Below are positions 22,660-34,800 of a stretch of 64,000 nt of DNA, in pieces (positions within the stretch are counted from its first letter, which is position 1; every line of letters begins with the position of its first letter). The notes beneath the pieces are model-generated. The model was not told the DNA's origin. It saw nothing but the letters and a program-made list of their open reading frames with translations, and made no database searches. The translations under genes and the position numbers were made by a program. This stretch comes from Syngnathus acus. Its lineage: Eukaryota; Chordata; Actinopteri; Syngnathiformes; Syngnathidae. The DNA lies in contig NC_051088.1 in the NCBI RefSeq assembly GCF_901709675.1, positions 11,230,193 through 11,294,192 on the forward strand, written 5' to 3'.

Positions 22660-23382
22660 CAGGAGGCAAAAAAGAAAAAAAAAACAAGAAAAGAACAAAA
22701 AATGTTGGGGAAAAGTCAAATTAAAGTCACTCAGGTCTAACAAGCATGGCAAAGTTTTAGCTTCTCAGTTGTTGAAAAGCATGGCAAAAAACGCAAACAA
22801 AAGTCCAAGTTGTAAAAAGTCTCGTCCGAGTTTGGTGAAAGGAGCAACGGCGGAGGTTCGGCTGGCCAGTGGTTCTTTGGAGTAGTGAGAGCGGCTTCCC
22901 TGCCCTGCTCTGAGTGTTTATAATGGTGCAATGCTGCAAAATAACGGGATTCCCTCAGTGTTTCCTCCTGTTTAGGCGCCCTTGCCATGGAAACCTGGAG
23001 CTGCTCCATGTTGGGAGACTCAGGGCTTTTCCTGCAAAGACCCACACTCAGGAATCCATGACGTCGCCCGTTCCCGGGCCAAAGCATTTCTGTGGCTTTC
23101 TCTCAGACAGTAGCGCACAAGAAACTCATTGTGGGACCCCTGAAGTCTCCGCAGAGGCACGACCAGTGAGCAACAAAAGACGGATGCTCCGGTTTTGCTC
23201 TTTGATTACATGATACTCATCATGGAATGTTACTGTTTTTGGCTGAAGAGTTATTTTCACCACTTTCTTTTAAGCAAACATACATGACAGAGTCCTGCAG
23301 TACCATTAAAGCCCCGTGGACTCGTTGAACTCACCAGCCTTATCCAAATATGCTACTCGCATTTGAATTTATGTCACTTACA

Positions 23383-24120
23383 GTTAGTCTCATTCAGGCA
23401 TTGCTAGTCAGGTCTAGTCAGTATTAACTATTCCAAAAAACGATTCAGGAAGAGTTAGAGACTAATTTGCATGTTGTTCAAATATGTGCCAAGCAGACCC
23501 GTTTCTAGTCCTAAATCAATCCTATTCATGCAGTTTTTACTTCGTTTGGTCATTATATTTATTGGTCATATTTCCTCCCGTATCAACCCTATTCGGGAAG
23601 AGTTAGTTCCTAGTTTGATCTCCAGTTTGTTATATTATGTGACAGCCAGACCTAGAATCAAATCCATCAACAACTCTGAGTTAGGTCCCATCTAGTCCTA
23701 GTCAGTTCTACTGTATTGTTGTAGTCAGTCCCACAAGACCTGTTAAGGCAGAGTTATGGTAATTCCAGTTTTTCCCAGAAGCTCGACCCCACATGTAATC
23801 CACGTCAAATTAAATCCACACAGCTAATTAATGTATGGTTGGTGTTTGGATATTTCTACTAATTATTAGCTATATACACTAATCATACCTGTCTAGTAGA
23901 AGACACATCTGGTTATTACTAACTAGTCCTAGCCAGACATTGTGAGTCCGACTCAGAAATAATCTGGCATCATTAGCTTTTGGTTCATCTCTGAGCCTGC
24001 TAGTTAGGTCAGGTATGACTCGAGCTGCTTGAGTATTGCTTGGCTCAAGTGATATTTAGTCGGTCAGAATTAGACAGGGTGCAGCCTAATTTTCTTGAGT
24101 AGATGGTGATTTGACAGTCG
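23383..24120. repeat. Degenerate CTAGTC/GAGTTAG-rich repeat block
   Basis: CTAGTC, TTAGTC and CAGAC motifs recur throughout. The segments GGAAGAGTTAG (about 23450), GGGAAGAGTTAGTTCCTAG (about 23595) and GGCAGAGTTATGG (about 23745) are spaced roughly 150 bp apart, suggesting a decayed tandem array. Unit boundaries are unclear by eye. Confidence 0.35.
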
Positions 24121-26420
24121 ACATAGGCATGGTCCAAATTAGCCTGATTACTTCGAGCTACTAGGAAGTGCTAGTTACATCCTTGTTGGGCCTACTCAGA
24201 CTTGTTGGCCTACATCATCATAGATTGTCTCTGTCAGTGCCAGACAGTCCCACACAGCCACTTCAAATTCCAATAATGAGTGTTTGGTCCAAAACTGTCA
24301 CTGAAAAAACAAAAATGAATCACGTCAACACAAACTTCCTCAAAATGGTTGTTTTAAATAAAAAACGGACTTTTCCTTCAGAAATGAACTTTCTTGACCA
24401 AACAACCAACATGAACTTGTCCACCACATTTACTAGGCCACTGTTATACAACTTCCACTATGCATGCATGACTAAATGAATACGGCACACGCTTAAGAGA
24501 GGAAAACTGCTGGTGTCCAGACACCCGACTTTGCACTTCCGCTTTTTTTTTTTTTTCTTCTTCTTAAACCCTGTCTCAAAGAACCCGGTTTTTCCAAACT
24601 CGTGTGCCACTTTCCATCACTGTAAAACTCACTCAAACTGAGGTCGACTTGTCTGGGTTACTGCATTGCCCTCTTTGACTTTTCCTATAGTGTAAACATG
24701 TGGAACTCGGATCTTAAAGCCAATCAGTGAGAATAGGATACGGAAATCATGTCTTATGGAATTATTTCGCAGGAAGTACAAGCGGAAAAAGGAAACCTTG
24801 CTTCCATTTGGGTCATTTGGCCCACATCTTACATGCCATGCGCATGATGAATGGGTACTATGTATTTGTTGTAAAAATTAGTTTTCTAATATTAACAAAA
24901 TAGTGATTTTTCCAATAACGGTTGGACAAAGGAGTATTCAATCTAGACATTGCAATTTGGCTAAAAAAAAGCTATCGTTTAATAGTTTTGGCAAATTTCA
25001 CTCCAGTCCTCCTTCTGGCTATGGAGACTTTTGCATTCTTTTCATGTTAGCATCTTTAGCATCTGTACTTTTGCTAAATGTATAGTCATGACTTTTACTT
25101 GCTGATGTCTTTATCAATTGATGTAAAGCTCTTTCCTTGTAGCGCCCAGATTCTCTTCACTGTCTGTGACTTAATATACTCGCAATTTATTGTATTTTCA
25201 GGACGCTTACATGTTTTTGAATTTCTTTCATCTTTACGATTCCTAAAATTTTAATGTTGGTTACAAATCAAGCAAGCATATATGTCATCTATTCAGGTAA
25301 AAGTCAAATCTGAAACTGAGCGTAGACATTCAGTGCAATTTATTCTTTGCAGAATCAAGATGAGGAGCCAACAGTCAGCTATTCAAATGCTTTTGCTTGT
25401 ATGAAAAACAGATGGGTTCAATTGCGCATCAGATCCAAATGTAAATACCTGAAAATAATAGATGAATGCTGATCTCTTTTTGCACATTCAATTTTTCATG
25501 ACAAAACCAAATGTATTCAGTCCAACGCGAAAACATCCGAATCGGCCTTACAGTTCTAACACTTCTGGAGCGGGGTGTACACATTAATGGATGATAGTAA
25601 AATTAGGATTTGAGACTTGGGAGAACCTATGTGTAGTGTTTTATTTTTTGAAGTGACATCACCAACTACAGGCTTGACATTGTTCTCTGCACATGAAACT
25701 TTTCAAAACTGAAAGTCAAGACTTCCCGTTTGGATTCAGTTGTCCTGTTAACGTACCCTAAATCCCTTAAGCTGGACACTGAGCTTCAAGTCGTGTTGAT
25801 AGTCTTTGTTCAGTGGTCATGACATGTCAAAAAGGCAATCCCAAGCTTGTTGCGCTGGCATGTCCTGGTACAAGAAGGAATCTTATTTCCTTCCTGCCAC
25901 AACTTGAGATCCTCTGAGAACATTTTCCTCCTCTTTTTTTTTTTTTCCAAAGTGTGTGAGGTCAGATGTTCCATCAACATGGAAACTCCATACGTCCTGA
26001 TGGAACCCGCCTGCTTATGTAACTAGATTCTGATCGATCTTCACATGTCGGCCAAAAGAATTCAAGTGTCTGTGCTTCCAGTGGAAAAGTGGCAAGCTTG
26101 CTTGTGGATTTTCCTTCTTTGGAGCACAATAACCCCCCCTTTTAAGAGAATAGCTCCAGGTTTCCACCTCCATCTGCGACTATTTCATAACTTTGACACG
26201 TTATCTTGGTAAGAAAGCAAAAAGGTATTTGGTTGTCAAAACAACATGGGACAACCTAATTAAAGATTACACTCCCAGTGAATCACATTCACAAGTCTTT
26301 TGTGCATTTATAGTCCGAAAGATCTGTAGGTTTTTGCTAATGGTTCTGGGTATTCAGTTATGAATAGAAACTCCAGGATGTATTCTGTTGCTTGATCCCA
26401 AAGTTTGCAAGCATGCACCC

Positions 26421-26650
26421 TTTACAATTACAATTACAACTGCGACCTGCCACAGGAGCTGCTGAAGACCTTCTACACTGCCATCATCCAGTCTATCCTC
26501 TGCACCTCCATCACTGCCTGGTTTGGATCGACCACAAAACAAGACAAGCACAGACTGCAACGGACAATCAGGTCTGAGATCAACCAAAGTCAAATTCCCT
26601 GTTTGGCATGCACAAACTTGGGCAATAAAGCTGTTTCTGATTACAGAATG
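26421..26650 (+). mobile_element. 5'-truncated non-LTR retrotransposon (L2/CR1-like) 3' end
   Basis: The plus frame reads LPQELLKTFYTAIIQSILC then TSITAWFGSTTKQDKHRLQR, characteristic of the C-terminal end of LINE ORF2 in fish. It is followed by LGNKA and the 3' tail GGGCAATAAAGCTGTTTCTG. Only the last ~75 codons remain, with in-frame decay. It is a relic, not an active gene. Confidence 0.75.
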
Positions 26651-28723
26651 ATAAAAAAGAGCACACTAAAAATTTAAAGTTTTTCAAGCGAATATCCAGA
26701 TTAAACTGCAAATGTGACAATACATGATGGTTTCACTGTATTCTTTTTTTTTTTTTATCCCGATATTAGCCTGTCCTGCTAACGATATGGTACTGGCAAG
26801 TTCATACCAGTAACAACACAAAAATTATCCAAGCCTCTTAACCAGTAAGTAATCATTAGGACCCTCATGTGTATGCTACACTTGACTGTAATCAAGAGAA
26901 CAACACATCATTGCCCCGGAGACCACAGTCGCACATAAAGACCAACAACCTACTCGAATATAGCCAATTTGGTATTCAGCACAGTGGCTTAAAATGACCC
27001 TTCATGACTACAAAAGAAGCCAATTGTTTCCTACCACTTTAATCAACACTATTGTGATTTATGGCAGCAGAAACCTTCTCGGCTAAAGAGACACCATTGG
27101 CCACAATAGTAGAAATAAAATGTGATTTGAATAAAAACAGTTTGGGCATTAGGTCCAACTCCAACATATTTCCATGCTATCATCCGTAGGAACTCCAGTC
27201 ACGACCACGGGACAGTTTGCGGTACATCGGCTTGTTCTCTTCCACTGGGAATGTTTCCGAGACGGATGGAAAACTCACTCGTGTCTTGACTCGAGGCCCC
27301 AGAGATGAAACGAATCAACCTGCTTCATTTGCCTGCCTGGATGTTACGCAACAAGCAACTCGTGCAAGTCCACACTTTGCCTACAACATCTTGGACAAAG
27401 CGTCCCCCCGTGTGCTGCTCTGAAGTTTCCACTCCCCGGGGAGGACTTTCTACACAATTTTGGAGCGGGCCTGTGGGAATTTCTCATCATGTGTGAGCTC
27501 AGTAGCGACTTATGATGATGACTGAAGGAGGGCTCTACTCCAATAACTCTTCTACAAGCCTTTGGAGTTTGTTCTTCCACACCAAACATTCCAGCAGACC
27601 TTCAGGACCTAAAGACAAGGGCCTTCCCCAAACTGTTACTGCAAGTTGGAAGCACGCAATCTTCTACATCTTGCTAAATTTAAATCTCTGATTGGTCTTC
27701 ATTGATATATTATTAACAATGATATTGGAGACACTGATTGTTTGGATTTTTTTTAGAAACTGCACAAACAATCCATAATTCTGACACTCATAATAGTCGT
27801 AAGTAAAAAATATGATAGAAAAACAAAAGTACTCACCATTTAAGGTCAATTACTTGAGTGGAGAGGGATGATTGCTGAAGGTTTGTGAACTGTCATAAGA
27901 ATAGAAAAAAAACATCTTTATGGCAGGATATTAAAAGTTAAAACAATTGCACACTCACCATGATTTTGGAGCCAGATTACATCTTGTGCTTGTGCTTGGA
28001 TGCTCTTCTTGTAATACACCAGATAGCATGGAAGTCAAACGTCATCCCAAAATAACAAAGCAGGAAATTTATTTACCATCAGCACAATAACACATTTTTG
28101 TTTGGCTTGTCCCTTTCAGACTACAGGGTGGCATAAAAAAAAAAAAAAAAAGGTTAATACATAAAAATAAAAAGTTATTTACAAGCACATCATCATGCTT
28201 TTCAATTTAATGGAAGCAATAAATAATGTTTTGTTCTCAAATAATAACATAAATCACAGTAGGTCACAATAAGATCCAAGGGAACACAGAGAAGGTAAGC
28301 AAATAAATATATTGACAATATTAACAACATACAGTATTTAATGTCGTTATCCCTTCTTGTTGAAGCCAGTAAAAGGGCTACTTTTTTGTTATGGGTTTAG
28401 GTCAGTACCACATGAAAGGTGGCCAAAATAACCATGGTGCGGGGGCAGCATAGAAAGACGTTGGGACCAGTTTAGCTCCAGATGCTGCGGGCTTGCTGAC
28501 ATCGGCCGCCTCCACTGCTTGACGCATAAACAAACGTGACTTTTATGGCCACTCAATTGCTTTGCAAGTGTATAATTCTGAACTGCATTTAGAAGTCACA
28601 GTTTGCAGAGTGTGAATCAAGTCTCGAGTTAAGCAATAAAACTAGTGCTGCTTCTAACTGTTCCTTTTTTTTTCTTTTTAAAGAAACATTATGTGCATGA
28701 ATAAATTAGCAAGACGTGTCGTA

Positions 28724-28729
28724 TTTATT
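28724..28729 (-). promoter_or_regulatory. Candidate atp9a polyadenylation signal
   Basis: AATAAA on the minus strand about 135 nt downstream of the atp9a stop at 28862-28864. Plausible distance, otherwise unproven. Confidence 0.4.
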
Positions 28730-28861
28730 ATATAGAGGCAAAACACCCACAATTGTTTAGAACTTTTGATTTGACGTTGCTGTTAAATGTGCCCATGTCA
28801 CATGATGTCGATCTGCATTGCTTTGACGATAGCGGACATCCGTCAGGTGGTGGTGCCCCCT

Positions 28862-31800
28862 CTAGGTGGTGAGCTTTGAGTAGCTGGGCGGGGAGAAGCG
28901 CCTACGCAGGTACTTGAGGATGTAGAGGGGCAGGCAGCTGACCAGCGTGATGGACGTCACCTTCCACAGGAACGACGGTGTGGTTATGAAGTACACATCT
29001 GAAAAACAAGAAAGAACGATGAGGATTGGCCATTTTCCCTCTGCACACAGATATGATACTAGAAACCCCTTAAAATATTATCATTAACGCGTAAACCATT
29101 TGATTCCTTTTGAGCATGTAGGAAGGGTTGCGTTATTGCTCACCTTTCCATTCTGGAATACTATATATTTCCATGATTTGCTATGGGTAGAAGTAGATTT
29201 AGACCGCCCATCCTCAAAATGTCAATGTGTTTAGCTTAATCCATCCATCCAACAAAAGGGGGAAAAAAAAAAACTCCTCGGTTAGCACAATGGCTAACCG
29301 AAACGGAGCATGAAGGCCAACCTTTAAAATCTATTCCTATGCACCTAAATGAAGAAACGTGTTCCGAAAAAAATAAATAAAGGGTACACTTGACCGCATG
29401 CCAGCCATGACTTGCAGTGGTGGAGATCTCAGGCTCAAAACGGAGCTCCACAGCCCACATATAGTCTAAAATAAAGGCTAGTAACATTTTGGGTGTTACT
29501 CAGCGTGTCCACTCATCAGGAACCAACTATTGTGGTCGTGTGTTTGAAACACCTTGGTAACATTACTGCAGGGACAGCACACCATCTCGCATATATGTAT
29601 GAATGTAAAAAAAAAAGTCCACCAATTTACCATTCGATTTGTTGTTTTAAAACGATTCTTGTTTTCTGAAAAAGCTCAAAAATGAATCATGCTAATATAA
29701 TCAATCTTAATGTGTGTGTATGAGTGTGAATACAAAGTCAAAGCAGATCGCAAGTTCTGTTTCCACGTCATGAAATACACTTGAGCGCACTGGAGGCATC
29801 TCACCGATAAAGTCATGCAGAAAGACGAGCGACGCCACGTAACAGGCCAAGCTGAGGAGTTCGGCAACCATCATGAGCCAGTGCCACGTCTGGATGGTCA
29901 GCGCCACCATCAGCAGCTCAGTGAGGATGAGTGACGTGAAGGAGATGGCCACAATGTGGACAAACTCGGATTCGAAGAGCAGCAGGGCCCCGTACATGAT
30001 GATGCTGCCTGCGAGCACCAGAAAGTACATGTGGTTTTCATTTGATTGTTTTGGAACATTTTGGATCCAGAACCTTTTTCTCATACAAATATTTACCATG
30101 ACTTTTTCTGCCAACAAAAATTAATTCAATTCAAAAAGAGGCTAAGCTAAGCGACGCAATGTAATGTATATTGTCGCAAGGTTTAGCAACCTGACAACCA
30201 AAAATGGGGTTAAAATGTGTGCAGTATTAAAAGATGGCAAATGTTTACCGACTAATTCTATTTCCAATTTATCAAGCGCAGAAATAAAACCAAACTTGTA
30301 CAAAAACAAAATTCCAAGAAACTTGTAGAATTGAGTTTGAATGGTCCACGGCATTTAGCAAAAATATTATGAAAACAATATTTTAAGATTTGACAAAGTG
30401 AGTTCTTACCTTGATAAATGCTTATTAAAACCCATATTAGAAAAGTCTTAAAGGACAGCGGTCTGCCCTGTAAAAAGAAAAACAATTGCAAAATATTTAC
30501 ACACTGGTTTTGGTATTATCATAAATATTACATTTGTGCAAACATTTGTTAAATACCTTCAACAGGTCTTTGTATAACTCGGGATATAACATGGCCACCT
30601 CGGACTTGACGTCTTTGTCCAACACCAGGGAGAAGACGGGGAACATTGTGTAGATGGACGAGTAGCTGAAACATGTGCAACATTTATTGGTACGTGTTGT
30701 CACTTTGGCAGAAGGAAACATGGCGGCAACATGTGCGCTCACCCAATAATAAGGAATCCTTGGTAGAGCGGCACTGAAGCAAAATAGAAGACCGATGAGA
30801 AGACGGCCTGCGCAACAGAAGAGAGAAGTTGTTGAAGACATAGCAAAGGCATGCACTTTTATTTATACAACACATTTCATATACAAAGTAACTCGATCTA
30901 CTTCACATAATTAAAACCACATTGAAAGGCATCTATGTGCAGCATAACAGCAATAAGCTACACGACAACAACCCAAAACACTGTAATGTGCCTGCGTGGC
31001 CAGTTATGCCAGCAACTGGTCAAGAGGCTGAATCTTCCACGTGAACATTCTTGACTGAATTGCAGCACCGCCAAGCAACTAATTTTGGCGTGCGGGGTTG
31101 GCATGGCTGATGCAGCATTGAGCTGTCAAGTGCCACGCAGGGCTGCTCCCAGCTGTGGTTGTGCTTGTCCAGACATGTGGAGGAGAACCCCCCCCCCCCA
31201 AACACACACTCCCACTTGAGGCAGTGAGTCATAGGCTCGCCCTCCGTGGCGGCCCCAAGGTTGGACTGGAACACGGTAGTGGTGCTGTGGGGGTGCTCTG
31301 ACTCATGACCACGCCTTCCTGCCCCACATCGGATGCTTACTCTTGGGTATGATTGCGTTACTTTCTCTCATTTTTGGCTGAAGAATATATCTGTGTAAAA
31401 CACATTTGAGTCATTTGAAATAATTATGTTTTTTTTTTGTTTTTTTTTTTAAATCAGAGTTGTACGTAAACTTTTCTAGACGGTTATTATTTTTTTCCCT
31501 CAAGGACATCAGGTTTTTATACTACTACTACTAATTTGTAATATATTTAGCAATATAGTGTAATAAGTGAATTAAGGGTTAGTTTCAGTAACAGGTGGAA
31601 TTTTTCTTCTGAAATATCATAGGTATAAATTACAACACATAGTAAAGCTCACTCGCTCAAAGTCAGCTATGACTGGACCCAGCTCATCGCTGACCCCAAA
31701 TACAAGTGCTACAGATGTATGAATGAATGAGTGCATTAGTGAAGTGTATCAGAACTAAAAGGGGGGGGAAAAAAAAGGACCAAAACGCCAATTGTGGTCT

Positions 31801-34800
31801 TTCAAAGATGGCTGATACCTGCATGGTGCTAATGCAAAGGCTCCTATGGATGACAAACTGGCTGAGGGCTGCCGAGCGCTTGTAGCTGTTTCGTCCGTGA
31901 ACCATCAGGAGACGACCCAAATGTTTGAACTGAGTCACAGAGAAGTCTGCGGCCAATGAGGCCTGTTTGCCTTCCTGTCAAACACAAGGAACACAAGTAG
32001 GCCAGTGAGGACTTTGTCTACCAGAGGCGCCGCCAAGTACTCTAAAACAATGATTGTTTTTGTGCTCATGAAACAGTCAACAAAAACACACACATAAAAA
32101 GTCAGACTTGTTGCAGCTCAGAGCAATGAGATGTACAAATTCTGTGTACAAAAAAACATGGGTGCAATTCAGAACACTGCTGTTAAGAGATTTTTACCAG
32201 AAAAAAAATATTGGATAATAGGAGTACTGTCGGGTTTCTGGTATTTAGTCTGCCACTTCTTTGCATGTAAAATAAATCTTGCACACAGACAACGTGAAAA
32301 TGTGAGTGGACATGACTTCACATTATGTGAACGCGAAAGGGATATTGACAGGAAAGGCGAACTTTGAGAGAGGTTTGCTCGCTAAGAGTCTCACTTTTCC
32401 CTCCACTCCCACGCCACAGTCGGCTTCCTGGATCATGCTGACATCGTTTCCTCCGTCCCCTAAGAAAAAACAAGAGCCATAGAGGTGTCAGGATTCACAT
32501 CGACGGAGCTCCAATACGGCGGCTGCTGCTCAAGGCACGCCCTTAATTTGAGATCAGAACCCATCCATGTCTCAAATGAATAATTCTCTGATTTCTCTAG
32601 TCCTTCATGAAAGCAGACGGATTTATCTTTTGTGCTTAGACAAATGAAGACATTTGCAAACATCTTTTACTTTAGAAAACAATGACCATCAATCCTACTT
32701 GTGTGATATTGATGATGTTGTTAATGTTAATCACCAAATGAGAAACAAATAAATAAAAATAGTTGGTTAACGAACAGTAATCGGGGAAAAATGTTTTTTT
32801 AATACGCTAACAAAAATAAAATTGCATTAGATTATTCGACTAAAACGTTTCTTTAAAGTGTTCAATCCCAAAGCAGGTCGTATTCTACTTCATGAATACA
32901 ACTAAATCCCTCAAGTATTTATATTTTACATCTGCCACGTCTGCGCTGTAGGCAGTGTTTGCACAATACATGTGATGTCAGTTGTCATAATAAAATAAAT
33001 GACCATTTTATTCTCTAAATGGAAATACCAGATCTGTCAATTTGACCACTGTGCTTGAAAGGAAGCCCAAAAGTAGCATGGCACAAATCTATTAGTTTGG
33101 TACGCCTTTGATCATGAAAATTAAGAAAAACCAAATAAAAATAATGGATGCGAGATCATATCAGCTTGTCCAGTTGTGTTTGCTACGCACCGACAGCACA
33201 GGTGAGCTTGCCCGTCCGCTCCTGCAGCAGCCGGATGATCTGAGCCTTCTGGGTAGGAGCGCAGCGGCAGCATACCACGGCGGGACACTGACATGCCAGC
33301 TCCATGAACTCGTATTCGTAGTATTTGAGACAAACCTGCAGCATAGGTTTGCGTCGTCAGAAACGTTACCACGTTGTCTTGTTGTGTTCGCTTGATTACA
33401 AGACCTTAGATTACCTCGAGCGAGTCCCCTGATATCACCAGAGCGCAGTCGTGTTTCCTCCTGAAGGCGTTAAGTTCCAGATGGGCCTCTCCTCGTGTGG
33501 TCACCTGTCATTTGAGGCAACAGCCATTAACAACTGTGCTTGAGCGCACACATACACAAAAAGTTGCTGGTGTACCCAACATGCCTTCTCATTAACTGGT
33601 TTATTGTTAGCTATGGGCAGTCAGTCTGGAGAATTTCCAATTTTGTGTATTTTTACCTTTTTTTTTTTTTTTAATTAAGACTGGTTTATGTAAGATTTAT
33701 AATAGTCTATCAGCTTCTGCTTCTTCAGTCAAATCACAACGTTTGCACGAGCCCCATTAACAAATTCTCTGGACTCCATTCCGGTTTCAAATTTACAGCT
33801 TCGCAACCTGGATTTCGGCCAGTGAGACTGAGGAAACTGTGTCAGCTTCCAAATGAGACCGAAGACGAGCTCAAATTCATCCCTGACAGCCCGTGGAGTT
33901 AATCTGTCATGAAGAGTTACGTTAAGGCCAGAACATCCGCCAGCCGCTGACTTCTCAGACGTCAGCGCGCATCAGGCCTTTGGTGGCGACCAGGAAACTA
34001 ATCCAGATGTGCGTGTGGCAGGCCCAGTCAGCACTCCCACAGTGTCCACTGGGGCTCAGGTTTTCAAGGCGTGCCAACCATTGTTATTCTCTTCCAGTAA
34101 GCACGGTTGTACGCAAACGCTAACCTTAAGTGGGCGGCCCTCTCTCGGAGGTGGCTCGGTGCCAGGCATTGCGTTGCGAGGGGACCATCAAAGCCAAAAA
34201 GCTGAAAAACAAATTAGGAAACGAGGCCTCGGCGTGTTCCCGGCGGGAGCGTTTTGCTCGTTCTCTCCTTCAATTTGCTCTCCTTGACAGTGGCTTGGAT
34301 GCGTTCACCAGTGGGAAGTGATTGATGCTTTGTGGATGCTGGCTGGGCCTGCTCAAGCGACCGAGCACTCGCTAACGGGCCTAGGAGGGGGGGCCGAGGG
34401 TTGACGTCTGACCGAGGGTGACCCACCCCGCTAGAGGAATCTCCACACTTACTGGTCTGAAGATGTGGATGTCCTGATTGCGGGTAATCAGGTGGGCATT
34501 CTTGGCGGTGCATGTGGCCGTTTCCAGCTTGTCTCCTGTCAGCATCCAAACCTTTGCAGGAAGCAAATAACATGTTTGCATCAATACGTCATGTATTGAC
34601 AGACAAACCATAAAAGTGGGTCAATAGCAACACATTGTTTCAATGTATGATAATGATGTTTAAAAAGAACATAGCATGTATGTGGTGAAGCGCATTCAGG
34701 ACCACAAAAATGTTAAACATTTCAATATTGAATGAGTGACTGAGAAAAAATATTACATCCGTGCTGGTATGGGAGAAGGAACATTAGCGCCGATTTGGAC

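Larger units (their letters stand above)
21641..28723. other. nfatc2-atp9a intergenic region
   Basis: About 7 kb without a conserved protein gene apart from the probable nfatc2 alternative first exon at 22602-22659. It contains a degenerate ~150-bp repeat block (23383-24120), a LINE 3' fragment (26421-26650), homopolymer runs and otherwise unremarkable AT-rich DNA. Short ORFs at 22049-22249 and 27217-27589 match nothing I recognise. Confidence 0.6.

Noticed and set aside
26405-26677. Possible host gene exon
   Set aside because: The peptide is the C-terminal end of a LINE ORF2 followed by the usual AATAAAGCTG tail, so it is a transposon relic.
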